Source of the DNA: Pseudoalteromonas rubra
GTDB taxonomy: Bacteria > Pseudomonadota > Gammaproteobacteria > Enterobacterales > Alteromonadaceae
DNA length: 64,000 nucleotides
Assembly: GCF_000967655.1 (NCBI RefSeq)
Contig: NZ_JXYA01000011.1
Span: 80,400-144,399 of the forward strand
Reading direction: 5' to 3'
Shown: one piece after another, positions 25,805 to 35,957 of the stretch
Position numbering within the stretch: the stretch's first letter is position 1
Layout: each line of letters opens with the position of its first letter
Position numbers and translations under genes: made by a program
Notes under the pieces: generated by a model
Database searches by the model: none
What the model was told of the DNA's origin: nothing
What the model saw: only the letters and a program-made list of their open reading frames with translations

Positions 25805-28033
25805 CTATTTCGATGTATGGGTGTAGCTGCCATCCCACTGCGCACCGGGCGGATTTGCCTGTAATACCAGGATCCGCTCTTTCATTAGCGTATAAATTTT
25901 TCGCTCTGGTGCGCGTTCTTTAAGTTTAGTAAAAGCTGACAGTGCCTGCTGCCATTGTTGCGATAAATAAAGTGACCAGGCCTGCTTATGGGCCTCCAGC
26001 TCATCGCTTATCTCAGGGGTGATCGTATCTTGGCTACAAATCGGCTCATACACAGTCACGGCCTGGTTTTTACCTTTGACCTTCACCTTATCAATGGGGC
26101 GACATATCAGGCCCGGACATTGGGCATGGGTGGTTTCATTGATCAGGATCCCGACGCCATAGAACTTGGTCAGGCCCTCAAGGCGGGAGCCCAGATTAAC
26201 GGCATCGCCCAGAACGGTATAGGCACGACGATATTCAGAGCCCATATCGCCCACGTTCATATCTCCGGTATTAAGGCCAATGCCAATTTTAAAAGGAGGC
26301 AAGGACTGCTCGCGCATTGGGGCCTGGAGCGCCTCCACTTGTTCTTGCATAGCCATGGCACAGCGTACAGCCAGTTCCGGATGTTGTTCAACAGGCAGTG
26401 GTGCGTTCCAAAAGGCCATCACCATATCACCGACATATTTGTCTATGGTGCCCTGGTGCTCGAAGATGATCCGCGTAATGGGCGAAAAGTACTGGTTAAG
26501 ATAAGACTTGAGCCGCCCGGCATCGAGGGATTCTGAGATGGTGGTAAAGGAGCGAATATCGGCAAACAGCACAGTAATATCACGCTTTTCACCTTCCATT
26601 GAAACGCTGTCCGGGTTATCCAGCATGGCCTGAATATGGGCCGGTGGCACATATTGGTCAAAGATTGATTTGATCTGGAGCCGCTCCTTGTGTTCCCTAA
26701 CAAAACCCAGGCTGCCGAGGATCATCGCCTGACTGACTAACATGGCCAGAATGGCAACTTGAGGTAAATCCAGCCTGAGGGCAACCCATAAGTAGATACT
26801 CAGTACAATAAATAAGGCGCTCAGGCAGAGTGTAAAGATCGCTATCCCGAGCACCTCGAGTCTGGGCAAAACCAGAACGCACAGAAAGCCCAGTAACAAC
26901 AACAGCATAATGACGGCGCCATCCATCCAGTTTGGTCTGCTTGGTAACAGCTCCGGAAACACCAGGCCTTCAAGGACATTCGCATGCACTTCCACACCGG
27001 GGTATTGCACGCCCACTGGGGTTGTTCGCAGGTCGGCGTGGCCAACGGCAGACGTGCCGACAAACACAATCGCCTGATCAAACAAATCTCTATCAATTTC
27101 ACCATTCAATACGTCTGCGGCAGAGACATAGGGAAAGCTAAAAGCCGGGCCACGATAGGGCACATTTACCCGGCCATAGTCATCCGTCGGTATCAGTGCA
27201 GTACCCAGCCTGATCCCGGCCACACTATGCCCTGTACCAAAGGGCTTAGTGACCACTTCAACCTGCTCGGCCATGGTATAAAGCCGCGCGGCTTCCAGTG
27301 CCAGTGCCGGATAGAGCTGCCCCTGATGTCTGGCCAGCAGCATAGAATTGCGAATAAACCCATCGCTGTCGGGCGCGCTGTTAATAAAGCCACTCCCCGG
27401 GCTATTTTGCTGTAATTCTGTGACATTGGCGACATGTCCGGCAAAGGACGGAACGGGCAAGGCAGTGGCAGAAATGGTGCTGAAAAATATGGTTTCAGGC
27501 AATGTGCCTACCTGGATCTCAGGTTGATGCTCAAACAGCAGGCCAAGTACGGTATCTGTATCCTGAAGACGGCTGGCAAATGCCTCGTCGGCGTCAATGC
27601 TCGGTGCCAGAGCGTTTAATGCGTGTGTAACGTCTGGCGTAGCCGCATTGCTGAGGTGCTCCAGCACTTGTTGTGCAGGGTTCAATTCCGGTTCGGAAAA
27701 CAAGATATCGTAGGCAATCACAGCGACACCAGCATCGGCCAGCTGAGATTGCATGCGTGCCATCACATGACGGCTCCAGGGAAAACGGCCAATTTGTTTC
27801 AAACTGGGCTCGTCAATATCGACAATCACGATCGGTAAAAAAGAGCGAGACTGCATAGAGAGTGTTGATTTAAGGCGCAGATCATAACCCAGACCTTCAA
27901 GACGTTTCAGTGCATCGCCATAGGGCGAGGCGGGAGACAGAGTCAGCAGTTGCAGCAGGATAAAAAGGGCGATAAGGCAAATGCCGCACAGCCATTGCTG
28001 ATAGTATTTACGCCACAATCGCGGGAGGCTCAT
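25805..28033 (-). CDS. CHASE2-domain adenylate cyclase
   Basis: A 742-residue class III nucleotide cyclase. Membrane helix 1 (about 13-31) leads to a periplasmic CHASE2 sensor (about 35-365); three helices (about 371-445) precede the cyclase domain (about 482-660). Metal-binding Asp492 (FADIRSF) and Asp536 (VGD), the base-selecting Lys532 and Asp610 (VLGDAVN), and Asn613/Arg617 are all present, which fits ATP instead of GTP as substrate. The start codon overlaps the stop of the upstream hydrolase gene (ATGA). CHASE2 proteins sense unknown extracytoplasmic signals; the FecR-domain and lipoprotein products of the same operon are candidate partners. Confidence 0.95.
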   Translation of the reverse strand: MSLPRLWRKYYQQWLCGICLIALFILLQLLTLSPASPYGDALKRLEGLGYDLRLKSTLSMQSRSFLPIVIVDIDEPSLKQIGRFPWSRHVMARMQSQLADAGVAVIAYDILFSEPELNPAQQVLEHLSNAATPDVTHALNALAPSIDADEAFASRLQDTDTVLGLLFEHQPEIQVGTLPETIFFSTISATALPVPSFAGHVANVTELQQNSPGSGFINSAPDSDGFIRNSMLLARHQGQLYPALALEAARLYTMAEQVEVVTKPFGTGHSVAGIRLGTALIPTDDYGRVNVPYRGPAFSFPYVSAADVLNGEIDRDLFDQAIVFVGTSAVGHADLRTTPVGVQYPGVEVHANVLEGLVFPELLPSRPNWMDGAVIMLLLLLGFLCVLVLPRLEVLGIAIFTLCLSALFIVLSIYLWVALRLDLPQVAILAMLVSQAMILGSLGFVREHKERLQIKSIFDQYVPPAHIQAMLDNPDSVSMEGEKRDITVLFADIRSFTTISESLDAGRLKSYLNQYFSPITRIIFEHQGTIDKYVGDMVMAFWNAPLPVEQHPELAVRCAMAMQEQVEALQAPMREQSLPPFKIGIGLNTGDMNVGDMGSEYRRAYTVLGDAVNLGSRLEGLTKFYGVGILINETTHAQCPGLICRPIDKVKVKGKNQAVTVYEPICSQDTITPEISDELEAHKQAWSLYLSQQWQQALSAFTKLKERAPERKIYTLMKERILVLQANPPGAQWDGSYTHTSK

Positions 28034-28848
28034 GGCAGAGTCAGTCCCTCGCGTGCCAGAATCGTGGTAAAGGGCCTGTTCTGACGCTTAATATCCGCCG
28101 CTATCTGATCCAAGGCTGTGTCACTGCGGTCCGGGTCGTGGCTGATTAAAACAAGGTGCTTCACCGCGCCTTGCTCGGCCAGCAGCAGGGCATCTTTGAT
28201 GAGGGAATGTCCCCAGCCATGTTTGAGTGGGTAGTCATCCGGTACAAACTGACCATCGTGGATCAAATAATCTGCGCCTTTGACAAAGTCCACCCATTGC
28301 TGAAATGAGGTGACAGGCAGGCCAGGTGGATTGAGCTCATTGTCGGTAGCATAGACTACGTCAATGCCGTCAGCGGCTATCCGGTAGGCGCTGCCACCGC
28401 CTGGGTGGTTCATTGCGCAGCGTTGAATATCAAAGCACTCGTAGTGCCAGTGGTCCTGAGCCTGCGGCACAACCTGAATGTCAGCCGCTAAAGTGGTGTG
28501 CGGCACGGGAAAGTAGCTCCCCAGCATTTGTTTTAAGATGGCGTCCGGGGCGTGCTCTTCGGTGACACCGGGCACTATGGTGATCTGACGCTTGGCAATG
28601 TATGCAGGAATAAAAAAGGGAAAGCCCTGAATATGATCCCAGTGGTTGTGGCTCAATAAAATATAGAAAGGCTGGCGGACATGCATCAACTCCTGGCCCA
28701 GTACCCTCAGCCCGGTGCCCGCATCCAGAATGATGCGCTTACCGGCGTCGCTCTCAAGGGTGACACACACTGTGTTACCCCCATAGTGCACGGTTGTTGG
28801 GCCAGGTGTGGGGGTTGACCCCCGCACACCATAAAACTTTATTTTCAT
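28030..28848 (-). CDS. metallo-beta-lactamase-fold hydrolase, possible cyclic-nucleotide phosphodiesterase
   Basis: A 272-residue cytoplasmic MBL-fold protein with no signal peptide. The start MKIKFYGVRGSTPTPG, the zinc motif SHNHWDH, the later FDIQRCAMNHPGG, and VLISHDPDRSD give a full set of probable zinc ligands. RNase Z-like and class II cAMP phosphodiesterase enzymes share this layout. The gene lies between a surface lipoprotein and an adenylate cyclase and overlaps the latter by four bases. A role in degrading the cyclic nucleotide is therefore reasonable, but it is inference from context. Confidence 0.85.
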   Translation of the reverse strand: MKIKFYGVRGSTPTPGPTTVHYGGNTVCVTLESDAGKRIILDAGTGLRVLGQELMHVRQPFYILLSHNHWDHIQGFPFFIPAYIAKRQITIVPGVTEEHAPDAILKQMLGSYFPVPHTTLAADIQVVPQAQDHWHYECFDIQRCAMNHPGGGSAYRIAADGIDVVYATDNELNPPGLPVTSFQQWVDFVKGADYLIHDGQFVPDDYPLKHGWGHSLIKDALLLAEQGAVKHLVLISHDPDRSDTALDQIAADIKRQNRPFTTILAREGLTLP

Positions 28849-28881
28849 ACCTAACCCTTTGGTGACGTTTAACTTACTTTG

Positions 28882-31800
28882 TCACTGTTGAACTACCTGG
28901 CCGGCTTGTAAACTCACCCTGGCGGGAGACGACTGCTGTATCACAAAGACAAACTCTGTACTGCTGCTTTGTTGTAGTACCGTTTTCAGCTCGCCACTAA
29001 CTGTGCTACTGAACAACTGGGCGCCATCCTCATCAAAGCTGGTATCCCAGCTACCTGGTGATTCGCTCAGAAGTAACTGTCCAACATATAAAGCGTTAGA
29101 GCTGCTGGATTGGGCAAACAATAATAATTTGCCGTTGCTATCTATCCAGGCCTGATGCAGTCGCACTGTTTCACCTGACAGTTGCTCAAACTTAAGCACA
29201 CCACCATCGGCAAAGCTGGTATCGAGTGCCCCGGAGCTGGTCACCCGCACTACAAAGTTACTGTTCCCCGCGTAGCCAAAGACAATAAAACCCTGGCTGG
29301 CATCGACCACCGATCCTTTCAGGGTGATGTCATCTCCCGCGCTCAGGCCAATATCCAGCAAGGCCAGGCCGTCTGTACCAAAGCTGGTATCGGGTGTGCC
29401 TGTCACGCTGGCCTTGGCAAGCAGCAACTGCGGCGGTGTGGGTCCCGGCTGGCTCTGACCAACGCCAACCAAGGCGCTCCCTACAGTATGGATCATAGAT
29501 ACTTTGTGTGCATTGGCGCTGCAACTGGGTATACCAGGAATGGTGTATGGGAAGAAATTAGACAAGGCTCCTGAACTGGAAATGATAAAGGCCTTGCTGT
29601 GGGTGTAGCAGCTGGTTATGGCCTGACCAAGGGCCAGAATATCCCCACTTGGTAGTATCGTCAGCTGAGTGAGGTCTAGAGCTGTGGCTTCAGCCTGGTA
29701 GTCGCTGGCCTTCAGGCTCAACACACCGCTACTGGCAAAGCTACTATCGAGCGCACCTAGGTTACTGAACTTGACTAGCGTAGCCATCGCCTGTTCATCA
29801 CCTGCCGATACAGACACGGTGCCCGAAGCGCTCAGTAAAACAGACCCATCGCTGTTTTCGTTAAGTGCGCCAACAGTGGAACTGGACATGAGACCCATGG
29901 TGGTTAACGGCACTGTGGATACTAGGCCCAGGTTGGCAAAGGAATTGCTCCTTTGCCCGATATTATCCAATTTCAGTACATAGGGCACGGCCTGTGGGGT
30001 GCTTTGCCAGTTGTTGGCCTGACCGCTGAGTAGAAGATGATCCAGTGACCCACTAAATGTGGAGGATTGTCCAGCGACAAATTCCTCATCACGACGCCCA
30101 ACACTGACAGTGCGCTGACCAAAGGACCCAAAGTTCTGGTTCAGCTCTGCTGCTGTCGTCACTTCACCCAGCCAGTGTTCTGACAGGTAATTGTTACCCA
30201 GGTAGGTAAACTTCTGGCCAGCGAACAACAGTCCACCTTGTGTTTCGAGTAAATTGAATGCCTTCAGCCCGGTACCGTGGTAGATGCTGAAACCATTGCT
30301 GCCCGGCAGCCAGTTGGTGTCTATCTCACCATTAAGTCCCACCTTGACCACTTGCACAACCTGATCATTACCAAAGATGCTGCGCTGAAGGCCGAGGTAA
30401 TAGGTGTCACTGTCTGCAACTATACCGATACCGGAAGCGCTATAGTCTGATATGTCGTTGGCTGAATCTGCCGGAAGTTCGCTGAGCTGATAGACGCGCT
30501 TGCCAGTGCCCGCAAATGCGCTATCCAGCACACCGTCCATGGTTAATTGCAGCAAATATGCAGAGCGCACTTCACCGGATTCATCAAGTGTTGTCAGCCC
30601 TGTGACCAGCAGCGTGTTACTGTCCTTCACTAGTACATGGCGGGTAGTGTCATTAAATGCACTGCCATCTGGTACGCTATCTGGTACATCGGTAATGTTG
30701 ATTTGTAACAAGCCACCCTCCTGGAAGCTGGTATCCGGTGCCAGAGTGCTGCGTGTGAGGCGCATTAGCATCACGTCCTCACCTGTTTCGGTCGACGTGA
30801 TCTCGCCGTATACCAGGTAATCACTGGATGGTAAGGTAACCATGCCGCGTGCATATTTGGTGGGTGTTTCTGCCAGACTTTGGGTTGCAGAGACTTCGCC
30901 TTGTGCCGTGATCCTGGATAGCGTGACTGTGCCTGAGGTGGCAGTGCTGGTGGCGCTGATATTACTCAGGACAGTGACTGTTTCATTGTCTTCCAGCGCA
31001 ATGGCAACCGGGGTCACAAAGACATTGCTGCCCAGCGGTAACGTCATATAACCATTACCATTGGCATAACTGGTATCCAAAGTACCGTTACCCAGTAAAC
31101 GGAACAGCAATAACTGCTGCGAACTGACCGTTTCATTTGGTTCTGCGAAGCTGACATACCCGGCGACATAAATACGCCCTTGATCGTCGATGGTTGCAAC
31201 TTTTGCCCAAACATCATGAGGTATGCCGTCAATGACGATACCGAAGTCACTGTCAAAGTTACCCGATACGGCAAAGCCATTATCCGGCTGGCCATTACTG
31301 AGCTGTCTGCTGACGTACGCACGATGGATATTGCGTTTGGCTGTATCATTATAATGACCTACGGCTCCGACACTCACTAACTTGCCATCGCTTTGTAAAA
31401 TTGTCTGCCCCGGGCTATGGAACTCAAGGCTGGCATTTAGCGCTAATGTTAAGCTGCCATCATTGCCAAATTCACTGCGCTTAGTCGCAACGTAACGCGG
31501 TGCGGACTGGGTAACAACAATACTGATCTCGCTTTCGGCGCAGAGCTGGGGTGTGCCCAAGTCACAGACGGTGACCGTCAGCACATAGGTTTGTGCGCCA
31601 TTGCTGGCAAGTTGTTCGGCATCGGCCACGGTGACTTTACCCGCGCTATCAACTGAGAACAGCGCTGCATTAGTACCAGACAGCTGATAGCTGAGGGTGT
31701 CGCCATCCGGATCTGAGGCACTGATCTGCAAAACCAGCGCTCCGTTGCTGATATTGGTCTCTATCTCTGCCGACCCGGGCTCCACAGAAGGCGCGTAGTT

Positions 31801-34683
31801 TTTGTCGCTCACGGTGATGGTGACCGTCGCAACGTTGGAAATTTCGCCTAGGTCGTTGCTCACCACGTAACTAAAACTATCACTGCCTACGAAGTTAAAT
31901 TGGGGGGCGTAAAAGGCTATGCCATTGGCTGAATCTATTAAGGCACTGCCATGGGACGGTTCAATAACAATCATAATGCTATTGATCAGCAGATCGCGTC
32001 CTTTGGCCAGATCATTGTTCAGGATGGAGATGCCCACATCCTCATTTTTGTCGGTTTGCGCACTGTCATTCACGGCCACCGGGGTGGTATCCGGGGTCGT
32101 GATGGTGACGGTCACGGTGGCGGTGTTAGAGAATGCGCCCAGGTCGTCCTGAACACGATAGGTAAAGGTGTCTTCCCCTTCAGAAGTACCGGTATGAATA
32201 TAGGTAATTGTCCCGTTGCTACTGACCTCTGTGCTACCCATTTGCGGGCTTTGTACTATTTCGACGGTGCCAGCTTGCACTGTGCCATCGGTGTCACTGT
32301 CGTTATCTAGCACTGCGATGGTAACGGATTGGGCAACTTCGACGGAGGCGCTATCGTTGCTGGCTACGGGGGCCATATTCAGTCGCTCAACCGTGATAGT
32401 CACCGTTGCCGCGTTAGATACACTGCCTTCATTGTCCTGTACCTGATAAGTGAAAGTATCACTGCCCGAGAAGCCACTATTTGGGGTGTAAATAAAGCCA
32501 CCCAGGCTTACCGTATCGAGTGCCACACTGCCGTTTTCTGGTGCCGTCACCACGTTCAGGCTGTTGTAGTTCAGGCTGCCATCGCTGTCGCTGTCGTTGG
32601 CCAGCACATCTATGGTAACTGGCCTCTCTTGCTGTGTTGTTGCGCTGTCATCTGCGGCGACCGGGGCGATATTGTCTCCCGTCACTTCAATAAACACATT
32701 CGCGATATTAGAAACGGCGCCCAGATCATCCTTAATTTGGTAGGTAAAGCTGTCACTGCCGCGATAGTCGGCGTCACTTTGGTAGATAAAATGGGTATTG
32801 TCGCTGCTCAGGCTGACGCTGCCATGGCTGGGCCCTTCAACCAGGGCCAGGCTGGTCAGGTCCAGGCTACCGTCAATATCCTGATCATTGGCTGCCACCA
32901 AAACGCTGATGGATTGTCCCTGTGCCACTGTCACACTGTCGTCGCTGGCCAGCGGCGCGTCATTCACCGCAATAACTTCAATTATCACAAATGCTTGTAC
33001 GCTGGCTGTGCCATCGTCTATCTGATATACAAAATAGTCTTGTCCGTAACTGTTCTGCTGCGGGGTGTAGCGAAAACTGCCCGTTTCACTGAGCTCCAGC
33101 GTGCCCATGTTGGGCTGTTCAATAATTGATAAAGCAAGCGGATCGTCATCGGCGTCGCTGTCGTTTTCCAGCACACCGGGGAGCTCGACAAACAGCTGCT
33201 CGTCTTCGTTGGTTTGGTAGGTGTCATTCACAGCAACCGGAGGGAAGTTACTGACTTCGGTTTCGATAAGCAGCGTGATGGTGGCCGTGTTTGAGCCGCC
33301 ATTGCCATCCTCTACCCGGTATTCAAAGCTGTCTGTGCCAGTAAACTCCGGCTCGGGTTGGTAGCTAAAACTGCCATCCGAATTGAGTGTCAGCGTTCCA
33401 TGTTGCACATCCGTCACTGGGGTGGTGTTCACCGTGAGTGTATCACCATCGAAGTCGAAGTCATTGACCAGTAACCCTGTGCCGCTGACGGTCAGTACGC
33501 TGTTTTGTGCCAGTGCATAGTGATTAGCAAAAGCGATGGGATCCTGATTGACACGTTCAATCAGTAAACTGACCTCGGCCTCGGCAGTTACCCCTTGGCT
33601 GTTGTTGATGCGATAGCGAAAGCTGTCTGTGCCAAAAAAGGCCTCCCGGGGTACATAGGTAAAGCGGCCGTCGGCAAACAGCGTCACGGTGCCGTTTTGC
33701 GGAGCCCGTACTGGTGTGGTGACCAGTGTCAGTGGCGTCAGGCCATTGGCGTTATCATTGCTAAGCAGGTTGCCTGAAATAGACTCAAATTGTACGCCAC
33801 TAAAGCTGTCTGTAACGGCCACCGGGGTGATTAGATTGGTGGCTGCCAGCATCCGTGATTCGCTAAAAGCGCTTTCACCGCTGCCATCTATGCCGGTGAT
33901 CCGGGTGTAGTAGTGTTTTTGTGGGTCCAGGCCGCTAAAGGTATGGGAGGAGTCAGTCAGGGCTATGACCCGCTGAGCGCCCGGCAAGGTGGTAATGGCG
34001 CGTACATCATCAATGGGCGACTCTGCCAGATACGCGTTATAGCGCAACAAGCTGGGCAATGGCTGCCAGTCGAGCGCTGCATTGCCGTCACTGCGTGGGG
34101 TGCTGTTAAATGCGATGCTGCGTGGTAACCAGGTAATTTGTTGGGTGGCAACGGTGCTCAGGTTGCCGCCATTGTCTTCTACCCAGACCTGCAATTGCAG
34201 GCTGCCGGGCTGTTGTGAGAAGTTGGCCGGGTTGACCCCTGTTTCAGTAAATGCGAATGGATCGCTGCAATTACCATCGCACAAAACCTGTGCCTGTTGC
34301 GCGTTTTCAAAGCCAAGCAGCACCCGGCTTACCCCATCGGGATCAGTAATGGCATCCAGAGAGACGGTCAGGTTGCCCCGGTAGGTGCGCTGATTATCGG
34401 GGAAAAGGACTGTGCCGGTGCCATTGACGAATTGCGTATTGACTACCTGACGGGCGGCCAGGTTACGGTTAGCAAATCTGGCCTGATAGTCAAAAGGGAT
34501 CAGATTGGCTTGGCCTGATGGCGCATCTGGTTGCTGATCGCTGTGATCTTGTGCTGCAGGTGTGTCTGCATCAGGGGTTGCTGATATGGTGGTTGTCTTG
34601 TCACCATCGCCTGAACAACCCGTTAACAGCCCAGTGCAAAGTAGCGTCAGAATGCCCAGTTGGTGTAATTGCGAGCGCTTCAT
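28882..34683 (-). CDS. giant repeat lipoprotein (Ig-like, cadherin-like and delta-60 repeats)
   Basis: A 1933-residue lipoprotein. The lipobox LLTGC places lipidation at Cys23, with Ser at +2. A fibronectin-III-like domain (about 190-283) is followed by seven tandem Ig-like (Big_9-type) repeats of about 95-100 residues (about 287-966), each starting near PVAxNDS, with VLxNDxDxDG and ending TVTIxV. A cadherin-like domain (about 967-1070) comes next. The rest (about 1080-1933) is a string of delta-60-type repeats with LDTSFxxxG and a following short loop, likely a propeller. Such proteins are surface adhesins or matrix components. The barrel protein at the operon start might export or display it. 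A ribosome-binding GGGGG precedes the ATG; the FecR-domain gene ends 11 bases upstream. Confidence 0.92.
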   Translation of the reverse strand: MKRSQLHQLGILTLLCTGLLTGCSGDGDKTTTISATPDADTPAAQDHSDQQPDAPSGQANLIPFDYQARFANRNLAARQVVNTQFVNGTGTVLFPDNQRTYRGNLTVSLDAITDPDGVSRVLLGFENAQQAQVLCDGNCSDPFAFTETGVNPANFSQQPGSLQLQVWVEDNGGNLSTVATQQITWLPRSIAFNSTPRSDGNAALDWQPLPSLLRYNAYLAESPIDDVRAITTLPGAQRVIALTDSSHTFSGLDPQKHYYTRITGIDGSGESAFSESRMLAATNLITPVAVTDSFSGVQFESISGNLLSNDNANGLTPLTLVTTPVRAPQNGTVTLFADGRFTYVPREAFFGTDSFRYRINNSQGVTAEAEVSLLIERVNQDPIAFANHYALAQNSVLTVSGTGLLVNDFDFDGDTLTVNTTPVTDVQHGTLTLNSDGSFSYQPEPEFTGTDSFEYRVEDGNGGSNTATITLLIETEVSNFPPVAVNDTYQTNEDEQLFVELPGVLENDSDADDDPLALSIIEQPNMGTLELSETGSFRYTPQQNSYGQDYFVYQIDDGTASVQAFVIIEVIAVNDAPLASDDSVTVAQGQSISVLVAANDQDIDGSLDLTSLALVEGPSHGSVSLSSDNTHFIYQSDADYRGSDSFTYQIKDDLGAVSNIANVFIEVTGDNIAPVAADDSATTQQERPVTIDVLANDSDSDGSLNYNSLNVVTAPENGSVALDTVSLGGFIYTPNSGFSGSDTFTYQVQDNEGSVSNAATVTITVERLNMAPVASNDSASVEVAQSVTIAVLDNDSDTDGTVQAGTVEIVQSPQMGSTEVSSNGTITYIHTGTSEGEDTFTYRVQDDLGAFSNTATVTVTITTPDTTPVAVNDSAQTDKNEDVGISILNNDLAKGRDLLINSIMIVIEPSHGSALIDSANGIAFYAPQFNFVGSDSFSYVVSNDLGEISNVATVTITVSDKNYAPSVEPGSAEIETNISNGALVLQISASDPDGDTLSYQLSGTNAALFSVDSAGKVTVADAEQLASNGAQTYVLTVTVCDLGTPQLCAESEISIVVTQSAPRYVATKRSEFGNDGSLTLALNASLEFHSPGQTILQSDGKLVSVGAVGHYNDTAKRNIHRAYVSRQLSNGQPDNGFAVSGNFDSDFGIVIDGIPHDVWAKVATIDDQGRIYVAGYVSFAEPNETVSSQQLLLFRLLGNGTLDTSYANGNGYMTLPLGSNVFVTPVAIALEDNETVTVLSNISATSTATSGTVTLSRITAQGEVSATQSLAETPTKYARGMVTLPSSDYLVYGEITSTETGEDVMLMRLTRSTLAPDTSFQEGGLLQINITDVPDSVPDGSAFNDTTRHVLVKDSNTLLVTGLTTLDESGEVRSAYLLQLTMDGVLDSAFAGTGKRVYQLSELPADSANDISDYSASGIGIVADSDTYYLGLQRSIFGNDQVVQVVKVGLNGEIDTNWLPGSNGFSIYHGTGLKAFNLLETQGGLLFAGQKFTYLGNNYLSEHWLGEVTTAAELNQNFGSFGQRTVSVGRRDEEFVAGQSSTFSGSLDHLLLSGQANNWQSTPQAVPYVLKLDNIGQRSNSFANLGLVSTVPLTTMGLMSSSTVGALNENSDGSVLLSASGTVSVSAGDEQAMATLVKFSNLGALDSSFASSGVLSLKASDYQAEATALDLTQLTILPSGDILALGQAITSCYTHSKAFIISSSGALSNFFPYTIPGIPSCSANAHKVSMIHTVGSALVGVGQSQPGPTPPQLLLAKASVTGTPDTSFGTDGLALLDIGLSAGDDITLKGSVVDASQGFIVFGYAGNSNFVVRVTSSGALDTSFADGGVLKFEQLSGETVRLHQAWIDSNGKLLLFAQSSSSNALYVGQLLLSESPGSWDTSFDEDGAQLFSSTVSGELKTVLQQSSSTEFVFVIQQSSPARVSLQAGQVVQQ

Positions 34684-34694
34684 CCCCCATCCCC

Positions 34695-35957
34695 CTAAGG
34701 TTGACTCAAAATAAACAAGCCCGAAGCGGTGACACTCGGCTCATCAATTTCATTCAAATTAAAGTTGCCACGTAACTTGTTCAGCTCATCGCTAAACTGG
34801 GTATCGATCGTGCCTTCAGCGAGGTTTTGCCCGTGTGACGCAAAGTTCACCCCTAAGGTCATGCCGTTGGCATCTATCAGGCCATTAAAGGCGGCAAACC
34901 ACTCGCCTTGTTGATCGTTAAAAGACAAAACGCCTTGTGGCACGGTGCCGTTGTCAAAGTCGACGTTGATTTGCATTTGAATGTTGCTGACGGCACCTGC
35001 GGAAGAGCTAAACTCGGCGCGCTCCAGCTGTGAATACAGTGCAGTTCCGGTGCGCTCAGCCAGCAGATCTTCGAGTGGGTCAATCCCCACGGTGTCGAGG
35101 TTTTCCTCGGTGATAAAGCTGTTTTCTGAGATATCACGGCCAACATCCGGTAAGGCGGCTTCAAAGGCAGCTTCAGTGGCGGGAGCTGTGGCTACCGGGG
35201 TTTGTGCTATGGCCAGTGTGGTTGTCTCGCCAGGGGCATCATCCAGATCGCTGGTGCCTGAAGCATTAGCTGCATCGTCTTGTGCATCCGGATCGCTGCC
35301 GCTGGTGGCTGCCTGAGCGCTTGGTGTCAGGCGCGACAGTTGTTGCGGTGGCGCGAGCAGGGGAGTGACTTCGCCACTTTGGCTGACCGTGGCAAAGGAA
35401 AAATTACCTTCCTGGCCCAGCAGCAGTGGCTCGTCATTGATGTCCACCTCAATGGTGCCATCCCAGACGGCCAGCAGTAAGGTATTGCTTTGCCATTCCA
35501 CTTCATAGTGGGTGCCACGGATCCCGATACTGCCCACTGGGGTGCGTAGCTGGTAATTGTCTTTATTGCCTTTTATTTTGCCCGTGATAGTGCGCAATCC
35601 GCCCGTTACCAGCTCCATCACCACCGAGCCATCCTCCTCGGAAGCACCGGTATATTCATTGATAATGAGCTGGGTGTTTTCTTTCAGCGCGATGAGGGCG
35701 CCATCTTGCATACGCAGCTGCGCATTGCTTTGCTGGCCAGTATTGACCACATCAACATCAAATACCGGGCTGCGGCGTTTGAGCGTCCGCTGCGCGGCGC
35801 TGTCGCTGGCGGTCGCTACCACCTGCCCCCGTGACATCAGGGTTTTGCCCGCCGGGGCTGCGATACTGGTATGGGTTATGAGCAAGCTGGACAGCAGTAA
35901 AGTCAGCTGTGTGCCGTATCTGAGTGGCTGCCAGCGGGTGCGAGGATTAGAAATCAT
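34695..35957 (-). CDS. FecR-domain periplasmic protein
   Basis: A 420-residue protein with a signal peptide (LTLLLSSLLITHTSIAAPA) and a FecR domain at about residues 40-160 (LKENTQLIINEY, VMELVTGGLRTITGKI, NYQLRTPVGSIGIRGTHYEV). It then has an acidic Ala/Asp/Thr linker and a C-terminal domain of about 130 residues ending in FNLNEIDEPSVTASGLFIL. Classical FecR is a membrane anti-sigma regulator, but no sigma factor lies here and the domain is preceded by a cleavable signal, so it is probably wholly periplasmic. The start overlaps the upstream barrel gene by 11 bases. FecR domains of this type often co-occur with CHASE2 cyclases; a ligand-transmitting role is inferred. Confidence 0.9.
   Translation of the reverse strand: MISNPRTRWQPLRYGTQLTLLLSSLLITHTSIAAPAGKTLMSRGQVVATASDSAAQRTLKRRSPVFDVDVVNTGQQSNAQLRMQDGALIALKENTQLIINEYTGASEEDGSVVMELVTGGLRTITGKIKGNKDNYQLRTPVGSIGIRGTHYEVEWQSNTLLLAVWDGTIEVDINDEPLLLGQEGNFSFATVSQSGEVTPLLAPPQQLSRLTPSAQAATSGSDPDAQDDAANASGTSDLDDAPGETTTLAIAQTPVATAPATEAAFEAALPDVGRDISENSFITEENLDTVGIDPLEDLLAERTGTALYSQLERAEFSSSAGAVSNIQMQINVDFDNGTVPQGVLSFNDQQGEWFAAFNGLIDANGMTLGVNFASHGQNLAEGTIDTQFSDELNKLRGNFNLNEIDEPSVTASGLFILSQP

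Noticed and set aside
29182..34384. Several rightward open frames of 60-270 codons inside the giant lipoprotein gene
   Set aside because: They lie antisense to strong repeat-domain coding sequence, have no ribosome-binding sites and show no protein family pattern.
34695..35957. FecR protein as an anti-sigma factor of a FecI-type system
   Set aside because: No sigma factor gene or TonB receptor is adjacent, and the protein begins with a cleavable signal instead of a cytoplasmic anti-sigma domain.
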